This document shows positions 35,689 to 42,885 of a stretch of DNA of 50,996 nucleotides, piece after piece. A model generated the notes under the pieces. The model ran no database searches and was not told the origin of the DNA. It saw only the letters and a program-made list of their open reading frames with translations. The DNA lies in NCBI RefSeq assembly GCF_016793705.1, contig NZ_JAEULO010000007.1:1-50996 (forward strand), given 5' to 3'. This stretch comes from Tabrizicola sp. (GTDB lineage Bacteria; Pseudomonadota; Alphaproteobacteria; Rhodobacterales; Rhodobacteraceae). Made by a program: the position numbers and the translations under genes. Position 1 is the first letter of the stretch. Every line of letters begins with the position of its first letter.

Positions 35689-36387
35689 TCAGTCGAAGCT
35701 GGTGATTGCGACCACCACCGCCTGGGTGGGCTCTGGTGGGCCGTCCTCCCGTCCCCGCAGCGTCCGCACCTTGGACCGGCTGCCAAGCTCGGGATCACGA
35801 CCGACGGCCTCCAGCGCCATCCTGCGATGGGCGTCTGAAACCTCCTCGCAGGCGCCTTTCTGCGTCCAGCGTCGGTAGGAGATGGGGCTGGTCACTGCCG
35901 CCGTCACCACCGCGCCCGAGATGTCGTCGTTCCGCACGCGCTTGGAGTCATGCAAGGCGTGGATGCTCTCGGCGATGATCATCGCGGACTCGGCAAAGCT
36001 CATGTCGGCAACAACCGCATACTTGGGCCTCTTCTTGCCATCCTCCCAGCATTGCTTGGCGCGGAACAGCCAGTCATGCACGATATAGGCCGGGCCATAG
36101 TTCCAGGGTGTGAGGCCGCGGAAGGCCCGTGCCAGCGAGGGGACCGATCCGCCGTCAGTGTAGATCATGGTGGGCTGGATGACGGTCGTTTTGTCAGGCC
36201 GCGTGAACGTCAGCGGCTTGGCCTCGGTCGGGACGTAGACAAAGGTTCCATCTCCCTCTTTGTCGGTGCCGCGCAGCCAGACCACCGCGACCTCTCCGGT
36301 GAATGTTCCTGCTCTGGTCGTTTCGTAATTCACATTTGCACAACCGCAGGCCATGGCGGCGAGGGCCGAAAGCGCAAGGCTCCGCAT
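35689..36387 (-). CDS. DUF1353 lipoprotein
   Basis: A 232-residue protein with a lipobox-type signal (MRSLALSALAAMACGC). DUF1353 features follow: YTDGGSVPSLARAFRGLTPWNYGPAYIVHDWLF, then a segment with a second set of conserved helices (YAVVADMSFAESAMIIAESIH). DUF1353 is better known from phage tail regions, but no phage gene surrounds this one. The lipid anchor points to a cell-envelope role. Function unknown. Confidence 0.82.
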   Translation of the reverse strand: MRSLALSALAAMACGCANVNYETTRAGTFTGEVAVVWLRGTDKEGDGTFVYVPTEAKPLTFTRPDKTTVIQPTMIYTDGGSVPSLARAFRGLTPWNYGPAYIVHDWLFRAKQCWEDGKKRPKYAVVADMSFAESAMIIAESIHALHDSKRVRNDDISGAVVTAAVTSPISYRRWTQKGACEEVSDAHRRMALEAVGRDPELGSRSKVRTLRGREDGPPEPTQAVVVAITSFD

Positions 36388-36443
36388 CGCGATCCTCCGT
36401 CATCAAATGTCGGAAGCCTAGCATGTCTGCCGCAGGCGCGTGA

Positions 36444-36466
36444 GTCCGGTCCTCCGGCGACCGGAC
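36444..36466. other. Hairpin in the FMO-DUF1353 gap
   Basis: GTCCGGTC and GACCGGAC form a perfect 8-bp stem with a 7-base loop, about 130 bp past the FMO stop. No T-run follows on either strand. The rest of the 208-bp gap shows nothing clear. Confidence 0.35.
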
Positions 36467-36595
36467 GCTCCGCCTTCGACTTCGTCTCCTCGTCGGAGGT
36501 CGGTGCGCGGATGGGAAACCTGCCCACCGCCCCACTTCCGCGAGGACGACGTCATCGACGGGCGAACCGCCGCCCGCTCGCGAGCAAGTGCTCCG

Positions 36596-37810
36596 TCAGC
36601 CGCGCCCCGCGATCACCCCGGCCAGCCGTTCCGCATCCTTCCAGGCCCCCCAGATGAAGGACGATCCCCGACACGACAGCCAGGGCAGGCCCATGAAATA
36701 GAGCCCCTTAACCTCAGACACACCCTCCTTGTGGCGCGGGCGACCATCGGGCTGGAAGATGTCCAGGTCGATCCAGCCGAAGTCCAGCCGGAAGCCGGTG
36801 GCCCAGATCACGGTAGAGATGCCTTCCCGCTTCAGGTCCAGCGCCAAGGTCGGCTGCGTCACGCAGTCGGGCAGGGGCAGCAGGTTGCGCGCCTCCGGCT
36901 CCTCGGGAAGGTCAAGGCCATTGGCCCTGGCATAGGCGTCGGCCTCGTCCAGCACCGACAGGTAGTTCCGGTCGCCGGCCTCCATGTTGGTCCGCAGATC
37001 ATTGGCGAACTGCAGCACACCGTCGCGGTAGTCGCCCGCCCGGCCCAGAAGCGTCACGCCAAGGCCCGCCAGACGGCGGAAGTCCATCGTATGCCCGCCA
37101 TAGGCGCCGCTCACCGCGATGGTGATATGCTCGGTCCCCGGCGTGGGCGCCTTCATGTCCCATTTGCCCAGCTTGCCCAGCCACCAGACGAAATCCTGCC
37201 CCCGGTAGCGGCGCGGCGGGCGGTCATGCGGCCCGAGCGAGAGGTACACCCGGCGGCCTGCGCGGACCAGTTCCTCGGCGATCTGCGCGCCGGATGACCC
37301 CGCGCCCACCACCAGCACCGCGCCTTCGGGCAGCTGGCCGGGGTTGCGATAGCTGTTGGAATGCATCTGCGTGATCGCGGGATCGGTGATCACGGTCGGG
37401 ATCACCGGCTTCTGGAACGGGCCGGTGGCCACGACGACGTTCTGCGCGGCGATCTCGCCGATCGAGGTGGTGGCTCGGAAACCGTCGCCCTGGCGTTCCA
37501 GCTTGGTGACCTCCACGCCGGTGCGGATCGGCAGGTTCCGGTCCCCGGCAAAGCGGACGAAGTAGTCGGCGACCGCCTCCTTCGGCGCGAATTCGTCGGG
37601 GTCGAGGTCGGTGAACTCGGCATCCGGGAAGCGGTCGTGCCAGGCGGGGCCGTTGGCGACCAGGCTGTCCCAGCGCCAGCTCCGCCAGCGTTCCGCGATC
37701 CGGTCGCGTTCGAGGACGAGGTGCGGCACCCCCTGCTTCCGCAGGTGAGCCGAGGTGGCGACCCCGGCCTGACCGCCGCCGACGACGAGGGTATGGATGG
37801 ATTCGGTCAT
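36596..37810 (-). CDS. Flavin-containing monooxygenase (COG2072)
   Basis: A 404-residue FAD/NADPH flavoprotein. The FAD fold is HTLVVGGGQAGVATSAHLR, the FMO-type linker reads MHSNSYRNPGQLP, the NADPH fold is VLVVGAGSSGAQIAEEL, and the ATG-type motif appears as VIWATGFRLDFGW. It belongs to the FMO group that includes N-hydroxylases and Baeyer-Villiger enzymes; the substrate cannot be read out. It is the most downstream gene of the minus-strand cluster running from 41999, but a 108-bp gap with the TGTCCAC/GTGGACA palindrome suggests its own promoter. Confidence 0.88.
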   Translation of the reverse strand: MTESIHTLVVGGGQAGVATSAHLRKQGVPHLVLERDRIAERWRSWRWDSLVANGPAWHDRFPDAEFTDLDPDEFAPKEAVADYFVRFAGDRNLPIRTGVEVTKLERQGDGFRATTSIGEIAAQNVVVATGPFQKPVIPTVITDPAITQMHSNSYRNPGQLPEGAVLVVGAGSSGAQIAEELVRAGRRVYLSLGPHDRPPRRYRGQDFVWWLGKLGKWDMKAPTPGTEHITIAVSGAYGGHTMDFRRLAGLGVTLLGRAGDYRDGVLQFANDLRTNMEAGDRNYLSVLDEADAYARANGLDLPEEPEARNLLPLPDCVTQPTLALDLKREGISTVIWATGFRLDFGWIDLDIFQPDGRPRHKEGVSEVKGLYFMGLPWLSCRGSSFIWGAWKDAERLAGVIAGRG

Positions 37811-37835
37811 GTTCTATGGCCCCTGAATGGAAGAG

Positions 37836-37850
37836 TGTCCACGGTGGACA
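37836..37850. promoter_or_regulatory. 15-bp palindrome TGTCCAC-G-GTGGACA in the FMO promoter
   Basis: A perfect 7-1-7 palindrome starting 26 bp upstream of the FMO start codon. It has the same arms as at 4086-4100. A further GTGGAC lies ~40 bp upstream in the same gap. Position fits an operator. Confidence 0.5.
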
Positions 37851-37918
37851 TTTTCTGATTACGAAGTAAAATGAGATGATTATCCGTGGACGTTAACCGT
37901 TTCTTCATGGCTTGAAAG

Positions 37919-38590
37919 CTACTCATCGCCGGGCACTCCGTAAGAGGGAGCCCGGGTCGGATCCTCCGCCCGCTGGACATAGGCGGCCATCTGCGGGGCG
38001 TAGACGGTCCAGGCTTCGCGCAACATTCCGATGGGGTTGTCGGACCAGTCGATCCGCAGATCGACCAGAGGCCAGTCCAGCCGGTCGGCCACCTTCAGCC
38101 CGGTGGAATGCACCGGCCCCGCTTCGCCACCGGCCTGCAACCCGGCTTCCAGTGCAAGCATCAGACGTTCCGCGAGGTGGCCTTTGGCAGCGGTAAAGGC
38201 TTCGACCATCGCCATCGGGACAAGTTCCCCCGCAAGGAGGTTGCCTCCCGCCGCACAGTCGGTGGCCCGCGCCTCGCCCCAGATGCCCAGCACCTGCCGC
38301 CCGGAATGGATCGCCGTCCGCCCTTCGCGATCGACGACCAGAAGCTGCCGGTAGTCGATGTGCGGGCGGTCCGCGGTGACGACCGCAAGGGCATCGGCGG
38401 CTGGAAGGCCCGATTCCAGCTGGTCCAGCACCATGGGCCCCAGCGCCGGGTCGGTGATGTTCTGGCTCGCCACCGCCCCCACGCCCGCGCGGACATGGGC
38501 GCAGCGCGCCGCGACGGCGGGCGAGGAGGAGGAGATGGCCATCCCGAACTGCCCGGTCCGGGCGCAGCGGGCGACGATGGAGAAGGTCAT
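37919..38590 (-). CDS. DUF1028 (Ntn-hydrolase-like) protein
   Basis: A 223-residue protein with the DUF1028 pattern: MTFSIVARCARTGQFGMAISSSSPAVAARCAHVRAG, ASQNITDPALGP, and the GRQVLGIWGEARATDCAAGGNLLAG core. The family has a predicted N-terminal-nucleophile fold. It is repeatedly found in amine, amide or peptide catabolic clusters; no reaction is established. It follows the RidA gene after 10 bp, so the two are cotranscribed. Confidence 0.88.
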   Translation of the reverse strand: MTFSIVARCARTGQFGMAISSSSPAVAARCAHVRAGVGAVASQNITDPALGPMVLDQLESGLPAADALAVVTADRPHIDYRQLLVVDREGRTAIHSGRQVLGIWGEARATDCAAGGNLLAGELVPMAMVEAFTAAKGHLAERLMLALEAGLQAGGEAGPVHSTGLKVADRLDWPLVDLRIDWSDNPIGMLREAWTVYAPQMAAYVQRAEDPTRAPSYGVPGDE

Positions 38591-38600
38591 GCCCCGCCTC

Positions 38601-39020
38601 TCAATCTTCGTCCGGGATCACGGCGGTGCCGTCGATTTCCACCAGCCAGGACGGTCGGGCCAGTGCGGTGACGACCACCCCGGTCGAGACCGGGTGCACC
38701 CCCTTGATGTATTCGCCCATCGTCCGGTAGACCGCCTCGCGGTGGCGGACGTCGGTCAGGTAGACGACGACCTTGCACAGATGCTCCATCTTCCCGCCGA
38801 CCTCTTCCAGAAGCTGGCGGATGTTCTGCATCACCTTGTGGGTCTGCTCGACCGGGTCATGGCTGCCGATGTCCTTCGCGGTGTCCAGGTCCTGCGGACA
38901 CTGGCCGCGCAGGAACACGGTGCGGCCCCGCGCGACCACGGCCTGACACAGGTCGTTGTCGAGCTTCTGCTCGGGATAGGTATCCTTGGTGTTGAACTTG
39001 CGGTGGCGGAAGTGGGTCAT
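38601..39020 (-). CDS. RidA/YjgF-family protein
   Basis: A 139-residue protein of the RidA superfamily, whose members hydrolyse reactive imine/enamine intermediates. Motifs are RGRTVFLRGQCPQDLDT, HKVMQNIRQLLEEVGGKMEHLCKVVVYL, and VTALARPSWLVEIDGTAVI. The last holds the Arg equivalent to the catalytic Arg of E. coli RidA. In this cluster it would deal with an imine made by the TMADH-like oxidase upstream. AAGGA precedes the ATG at 39020. The 145-bp gap to the TMADH-like gene contains a dispersed repeat and a short hairpin. Confidence 0.92.
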   Translation of the reverse strand: MTHFRHRKFNTKDTYPEQKLDNDLCQAVVARGRTVFLRGQCPQDLDTAKDIGSHDPVEQTHKVMQNIRQLLEEVGGKMEHLCKVVVYLTDVRHREAVYRTMGEYIKGVHPVSTGVVVTALARPSWLVEIDGTAVIPDED

Positions 39021-39120
39021 CGTCGGTCCTTGGTGAGGGGCGGTTTTCAGAATGAGCGCCTTGCGGCGCGAGCCTTTTGTCTCGGCCCTGCGTGTGAAGA
39101 ACACGCAGAGCCTCGGCTGT

Positions 39121-39148
39121 GCCTCCGGCGGGGATACTTGCGGACAGG
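39121..39148 (+). repeat. Dispersed GGATATTTG element, copy C
   Basis: The unit reads CCTCCGG, CGGGGATACTTG, CGGACAG on the plus strand. It lies just past the stop of the TMADH-like gene, inside the gap before ridA. It shares its three blocks with the minus-strand copy at 33064-33100. Confidence 0.5.
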
Positions 39149-39165
39149 AAATGCCGGCGCGCGGG

Positions 39166-41244
39166 TCATGGCAAGAGCGAAACCCCGGGGTTGAGCGCGG
39201 CAATCTCGCGGCGGAAGGCAAGCGCGTCGCCGCGGTCGGGCTCGTCCAGGCCTTCGGCCCAGGCGCGGCCGGCATAGGTGGCCCAGGCGATCGGGCCGGG
39301 GGCGGCGGCGTCGCCGATGAGCTTGAGGGAGCGGATGCCCACCGCCTGCCAGTCGAGGGCTTTCGCGTCGTGGAAGAGGCTGTCGTTCGGCGTGCGGGAG
39401 GTGACGAAGAGGACGGCATCGGCGGGCAAGGTGGTCTGCCGTCCGGTCCAGGTGCAGCCGAGGGTCATCTCTGTTGCGCCAATGGCCTCTGGCGCCTTGC
39501 TCAGGTGGACTTCCACGCCGATCTCCAGCAACCGGCGCATGATCGTGCCCTGTTCCAGCGTGTTGTCCGTCCATTCGGCGACCTTCACTGCAGGGGTGAC
39601 GAAGTGGACGCGGTTGCCCTTGGCAACCAGGAGTTCGGCGAGGACCGAGCCCATGTAGAAATGGTCGTCATCATAAAGCGCGACGGTCTGGCCTTCCGGG
39701 CAGCGGCCCGCCATCAGGTCGTCGGGCGTATAGAGCGGCATCGCCGGATCGGTCGGGATCGGGTGGAGGTGCAGCCGTGCCACGGCATCGCGGCGCCATG
39801 TGGCCCCGGTGGCGATGGCGACGTGGTCGGCACCCATTGCGAGGATATCCTCGGGCGCGAGAGGACTGTCGCGGTAGATGTCGACGTTCGGCATCACCGC
39901 CATCTGGCCGGTGCGGAAGTCGGCCACCCGGCCCCAGGCGGAAAGGCCGGGGAGCAGGCGTTCCTGCGCGACGCGACCGCCTAGGGTGGTGCTGGCCTCG
40001 GCCAGCGTCACCCGGTAGCCGCGCCGGGCGGCTTGCAGGGCGGCTTCAAGTCCCGTGGGACCGGCGCCGACGATGAGGACGCTTTCGGAGGCACCCTTGG
40101 GACGGGCGCGATCGGGATGCCAGCCCTTGCGCCATTCCTCCATGAAGGCGGTGTTCTGGGTGCAGCGGCTGATGCCTTGCGTCATGTCTCCGCTGACGCA
40201 GATGTTGCAGCCGATGCATTCGCGGATGTCCTCGTAGCGGCCTTCCTGGACCTTCACCGGCAGGAAAGGGTCGGCAATCGAGGGGCGGGCGGCGCCGATG
40301 AAATCCAGCACGCCGGTCCTGATCTGGCGGACCATCGCGTCGGGTGAGGTGAAGCGGCCGACGCCGACGACGGGCTTCGGGGTGAGTTCCTTGATGCCAC
40401 GGACGAGGTCCTCCTGCGCGCCTTCGTCCTTGAAGCGGCTGGTGCCCGAGCAGGCCTCCCAGGTGCCATTGGCAAGGTCCCAGAGGTCCGGAAGGTCGGA
40501 ATGCATGGCGATGAAGTCGCGGAGTTCGGCGTTGGAGAAACCGTAAGACCCGGCCTCGTGCAGCGACATGCGGAGCGTGACGGCAAGCTCGCCCTTCGTG
40601 GTTTCCCGTGCATCTTCAACGATCTCGCGCAGGAACCTCGCGCGGTTTCTCAGGTCGCCGCCATATTCGTCGGTCCGGTGGTTGGTGGCGCGGGACAGGA
40701 AATGTTGCAGGATGCCGAAGCCATGCGCGCCGTAGAGGCAGATCAGGTCGAAGCCCGCCTGATGCGAGCGGCGGAAGGCGTTGCGGAACCAACGGCGGAG
40801 GTCGCGGATATCCTCCTTGTCCATCGTCCGGGCCTGCACCGGGTCGGAGGTGAAGGTGAGGATCGGGCCGCCGGTGACGGCGAGCGGCACCTCGCGCGAG
40901 TAGAGGTTGGGGCCGTTGATGCCGGAATAGGCCAGCTGGATGCCTGCCAGCGCGCCATGGGATTTCATCGCCTCGGCCATGCGGGCGAGCGCGGGGATGT
41001 CCTTGTCCTCCCACAGATGCTGTTCGATGAAAGGGGTGATCTCGGAGGTCGGGTGGATTTCGGTCTGTTCGGTGAAGATCACGCCCCAGCCGCCCTCGGC
41101 CTTGGTGCGGCGCATCTCGACTACGGCAGAGGGGTCGCGGTAGCCGCCGCCATTGCAATGCGGCACCTGATAGAAGCGGTTCTTGGCGGTCTTGGGGCCA
41201 ATCTGGAGCGGCGTGAACAGGATGTCGTGGCGGGGGTCGCGCAT
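39166..41244 (-). CDS. Trimethylamine/histamine dehydrogenase-type oxidoreductase with covalent-FMN cysteine
   Basis: A 692-residue TMADH-superfamily enzyme: FMN barrel, [4Fe-4S] motif CIGCNIC-x11-C, then an FAD-like/ADP domain from VLIVGAGPTGLEAALQAA. Cys30 in YQVPHCNGGG falls exactly where TMADH forms 6-S-cysteinyl-FMN, and YGAH (Tyr169/His172 of TMADH) is kept. The substrate site differs by memory alignment: Tyr60 is Gln, Trp355 is Asp (Asp is also found there in histamine dehydrogenase), and the triad Asp267 is Cys, while Trp264 is kept. So it is an amine dehydrogenase for a non-trimethylamine substrate, with electrons passing to an ETF-like acceptor. Start overlaps the stop of the hydrolase gene upstream. 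Confidence 0.9.
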   Translation of the reverse strand: MRDPRHDILFTPLQIGPKTAKNRFYQVPHCNGGGYRDPSAVVEMRRTKAEGGWGVIFTEQTEIHPTSEITPFIEQHLWEDKDIPALARMAEAMKSHGALAGIQLAYSGINGPNLYSREVPLAVTGGPILTFTSDPVQARTMDKEDIRDLRRWFRNAFRRSHQAGFDLICLYGAHGFGILQHFLSRATNHRTDEYGGDLRNRARFLREIVEDARETTKGELAVTLRMSLHEAGSYGFSNAELRDFIAMHSDLPDLWDLANGTWEACSGTSRFKDEGAQEDLVRGIKELTPKPVVGVGRFTSPDAMVRQIRTGVLDFIGAARPSIADPFLPVKVQEGRYEDIRECIGCNICVSGDMTQGISRCTQNTAFMEEWRKGWHPDRARPKGASESVLIVGAGPTGLEAALQAARRGYRVTLAEASTTLGGRVAQERLLPGLSAWGRVADFRTGQMAVMPNVDIYRDSPLAPEDILAMGADHVAIATGATWRRDAVARLHLHPIPTDPAMPLYTPDDLMAGRCPEGQTVALYDDDHFYMGSVLAELLVAKGNRVHFVTPAVKVAEWTDNTLEQGTIMRRLLEIGVEVHLSKAPEAIGATEMTLGCTWTGRQTTLPADAVLFVTSRTPNDSLFHDAKALDWQAVGIRSLKLIGDAAAPGPIAWATYAGRAWAEGLDEPDRGDALAFRREIAALNPGVSLLP

Positions 41245-41999
41245 CAGAGCTGCCTCAGGTCGGTGGACTGGGTGGAGAGACGAGACGGGTCGCGGCGCGG
41301 AAGCTCGGCGACGAGCAGCGTCGGCATATCGCCCGCCTGGGCGAGGATTTCGCCATGGGGGCCTGCGATGACGGAGTTGCCGACATAGGTCAGGTCGCCC
41401 TCGGTCCCGCAGTAGTTGGCATAGGCGATGGTCACCCCGTGGTTCGCGGCCATCGCCGGGACGGTGGCGCGGGGGACATGGGTGAAGGGTGCCATGTTCG
41501 CGGTGGGGCAGAGGATCAGTGTGGCCCCCCTGTCGGCAAGCGACTTCACATGCGGCGCGAACTCCACGTCGTAACATATCAGGATTGCGGCAGTTTCATC
41601 GCCAAGGGTGAAGACGGGAAGCGCGTCTCCGGCGGCATAGAGGGCACGTTCGCGCGCGCCGTAGAGCTGGACCTTGCGATAGTTGCAGAGAAGCGCGCCA
41701 TCGGGGCCGAAGCAGGCGGCGGAGTTGAAGAGCCGGTCGCCCTCGCGTTCGGCGTAGCCGGTGACGAGTGCGGTGCGATGGGTCTTCGCGGCCCGCGCCA
41801 GCCGCCGAAGCGGCGGGCAGTCGAGGGCCAGCGCGCGGGCGGGAATGTCGGGCCGGTTGTAGCCAGGCAGCCAGACCTCGGGCAGGACGAGGGCGGCGGC
41901 ACCCATCGCGGCGGCTGCGGCCAGCGCAGCCTCGGCCTGGGCGCAGGCAGCGTCGATGTCGGCGGCGGGAGAGTACCCCTGCCATAGGGCCAGTCGCAT
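41244..41999 (-). CDS. Carbon-nitrogen hydrolase (nitrilase superfamily)
   Basis: A 251-residue amidase-type enzyme with the Glu-Lys-Cys triad: Glu in LVLPEVWLPGY, Lys in NYRKVQLYGARERALY, and Cys in AILICYDVEFAPHVKSLADRG. The usual later Glu follows in the CYDVEF segment. Family members cleave amides, N-carbamoyl groups or nitriles. First gene of the minus-strand cluster, with the LuxR gene divergent, so it is presumably induced with the TMADH-like gene it overlaps by 1 bp. Confidence 0.92.
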   Translation of the reverse strand: MRLALWQGYSPAADIDAACAQAEAALAAAAAMGAAALVLPEVWLPGYNRPDIPARALALDCPPLRRLARAAKTHRTALVTGYAEREGDRLFNSAACFGPDGALLCNYRKVQLYGARERALYAAGDALPVFTLGDETAAILICYDVEFAPHVKSLADRGATLILCPTANMAPFTHVPRATVPAMAANHGVTIAYANYCGTEGDLTYVGNSVIAGPHGEILAQAGDMPTLLVAELPRRDPSRLSTQSTDLRQL

Positions 42000-42068
42000 G
42001 ATTCGGCTCCGCTGTCATCGGAGGGCGCATACCCCCTTGATGGCTTCGAAAATCCTATCGTGGTGACA

Positions 42069-42089
42069 TTGGGGGGTATATACCCCCAA
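42069..42089. promoter_or_regulatory. G/C-armed palindrome between the luxR and hydrolase genes
   Basis: TTGGGGG and CCCCCAA arms (7 bp) surround GTATATA in the 103-bp divergent gap. A further half-site ATACCCCC lies at 42029-42036. It lies 14 bp upstream of the luxR ATG. The centre resembles a -10, so binding could both activate the hydrolase side and repress luxR. Confidence 0.55.
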
Positions 42090-42102
42090 CGAGGTATACC
42101 GC

Positions 42103-42885
42103 ATGACCGAGATGTCCTCCACCGTCGAGACCAGCCTGGCGCAGGCCATCGCCAGCCTGCGGCAGGAGGGGTTTGCCGAGGCGCTCTGGCAGGTCTGCCT
42201 CGCGCTTGCTGCGCCGGACAATCTGATTGTCATGGCCTACCGCGACGCCGGGCCACCGCTGGTACTGCTGACCCGGGCAGAGAATCCGAAGGTCTATGCG
42301 CGGCTGCAGGACGGATACCTGGCCGGGGCCTACCGGCTGGATCCCTATTACGAGCTGCATCTGGGGCGGGTCGCGGAGGGCGCCTACCGTATCCGCGACA
42401 TCGCGCCGGATGCGTTCCAGCGCAGCCGCTATTTCACCGAATATTTCGGCGAGACAACGCTGATCGACGAGATCGCTTTCGTGGCACCCGTGAGCGAGGG
42501 CCTGTCGCTGAACCTCTGCCTCGGGCGCGATGCGCGCTCGGGGCGGATGTTCGGCGCGGGTGAGATGGCGGCATGCCGACGGATGTCCCCGGTGCTCGCG
42601 GCGCTGGCGCTGGCCGAGTGGCGGGGCCTCGAGCGGGGGGCGGGCGAGGCGGAGGATATGCCGGCGCTCTTGATCCAGGCGGCGCGGGGGCAGGGCATCC
42701 AGTTGTCACCCCGACAGGCGATGGTTGCGCTTCTGATCCTGCGTGGCCATTCCACCGCCTCGATCGCGCTGCGGCTCGGGGTGTCGCCGCAGACGGTGAA
42801 GGTGTTCCGCAAGCAGCTTTACCAGCGTTGCGGGATTTCGTCGCAGGCCGAGCTGTTCTCCTTGCTGCTGCCGCTGCTGGGCTGA
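42103..42885 (+). CDS. LuxR-type (helix-turn-helix) transcriptional regulator
   Basis: A 260-residue protein. The C-terminal ~65 residues are a LuxR/FixJ HTH: LSPRQAMVALLILRGHSTASIALRLGVSPQTVKVFRKQLYQRCGISSQAEL. The N-terminal ~180 residues look like a ligand-sensing domain (VMAYRDAGPPLVLL, RLDPYYELHLGRVAEGAYRI) without the conserved Trp/Asp set of acyl-homoserine-lactone receptors. No LuxI synthase is nearby. Divergence from the hydrolase-TMADH-like cluster suggests it is the substrate-responsive activator of that cluster. The stop is back to back with that of pstA. Confidence 0.88.
   Translation: MTEMSSTVETSLAQAIASLRQEGFAEALWQVCLALAAPDNLIVMAYRDAGPPLVLLTRAENPKVYARLQDGYLAGAYRLDPYYELHLGRVAEGAYRIRDIAPDAFQRSRYFTEYFGETTLIDEIAFVAPVSEGLSLNLCLGRDARSGRMFGAGEMAACRRMSPVLAALALAEWRGLERGAGEAEDMPALLIQAARGQGIQLSPRQAMVALLILRGHSTASIALRLGVSPQTVKVFRKQLYQRCGISSQAELFSLLLPLLG

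Noticed and set aside
35689-36387. Prophage remnant, because DUF1353 is common in phages
   Set aside because: The protein has a lipoprotein signal and no other phage gene is adjacent.
42103-42885. Quorum-sensing LuxR receptor
   Set aside because: The N-terminal domain lacks the conserved acyl-homoserine-lactone pocket residues and no luxI gene is nearby.
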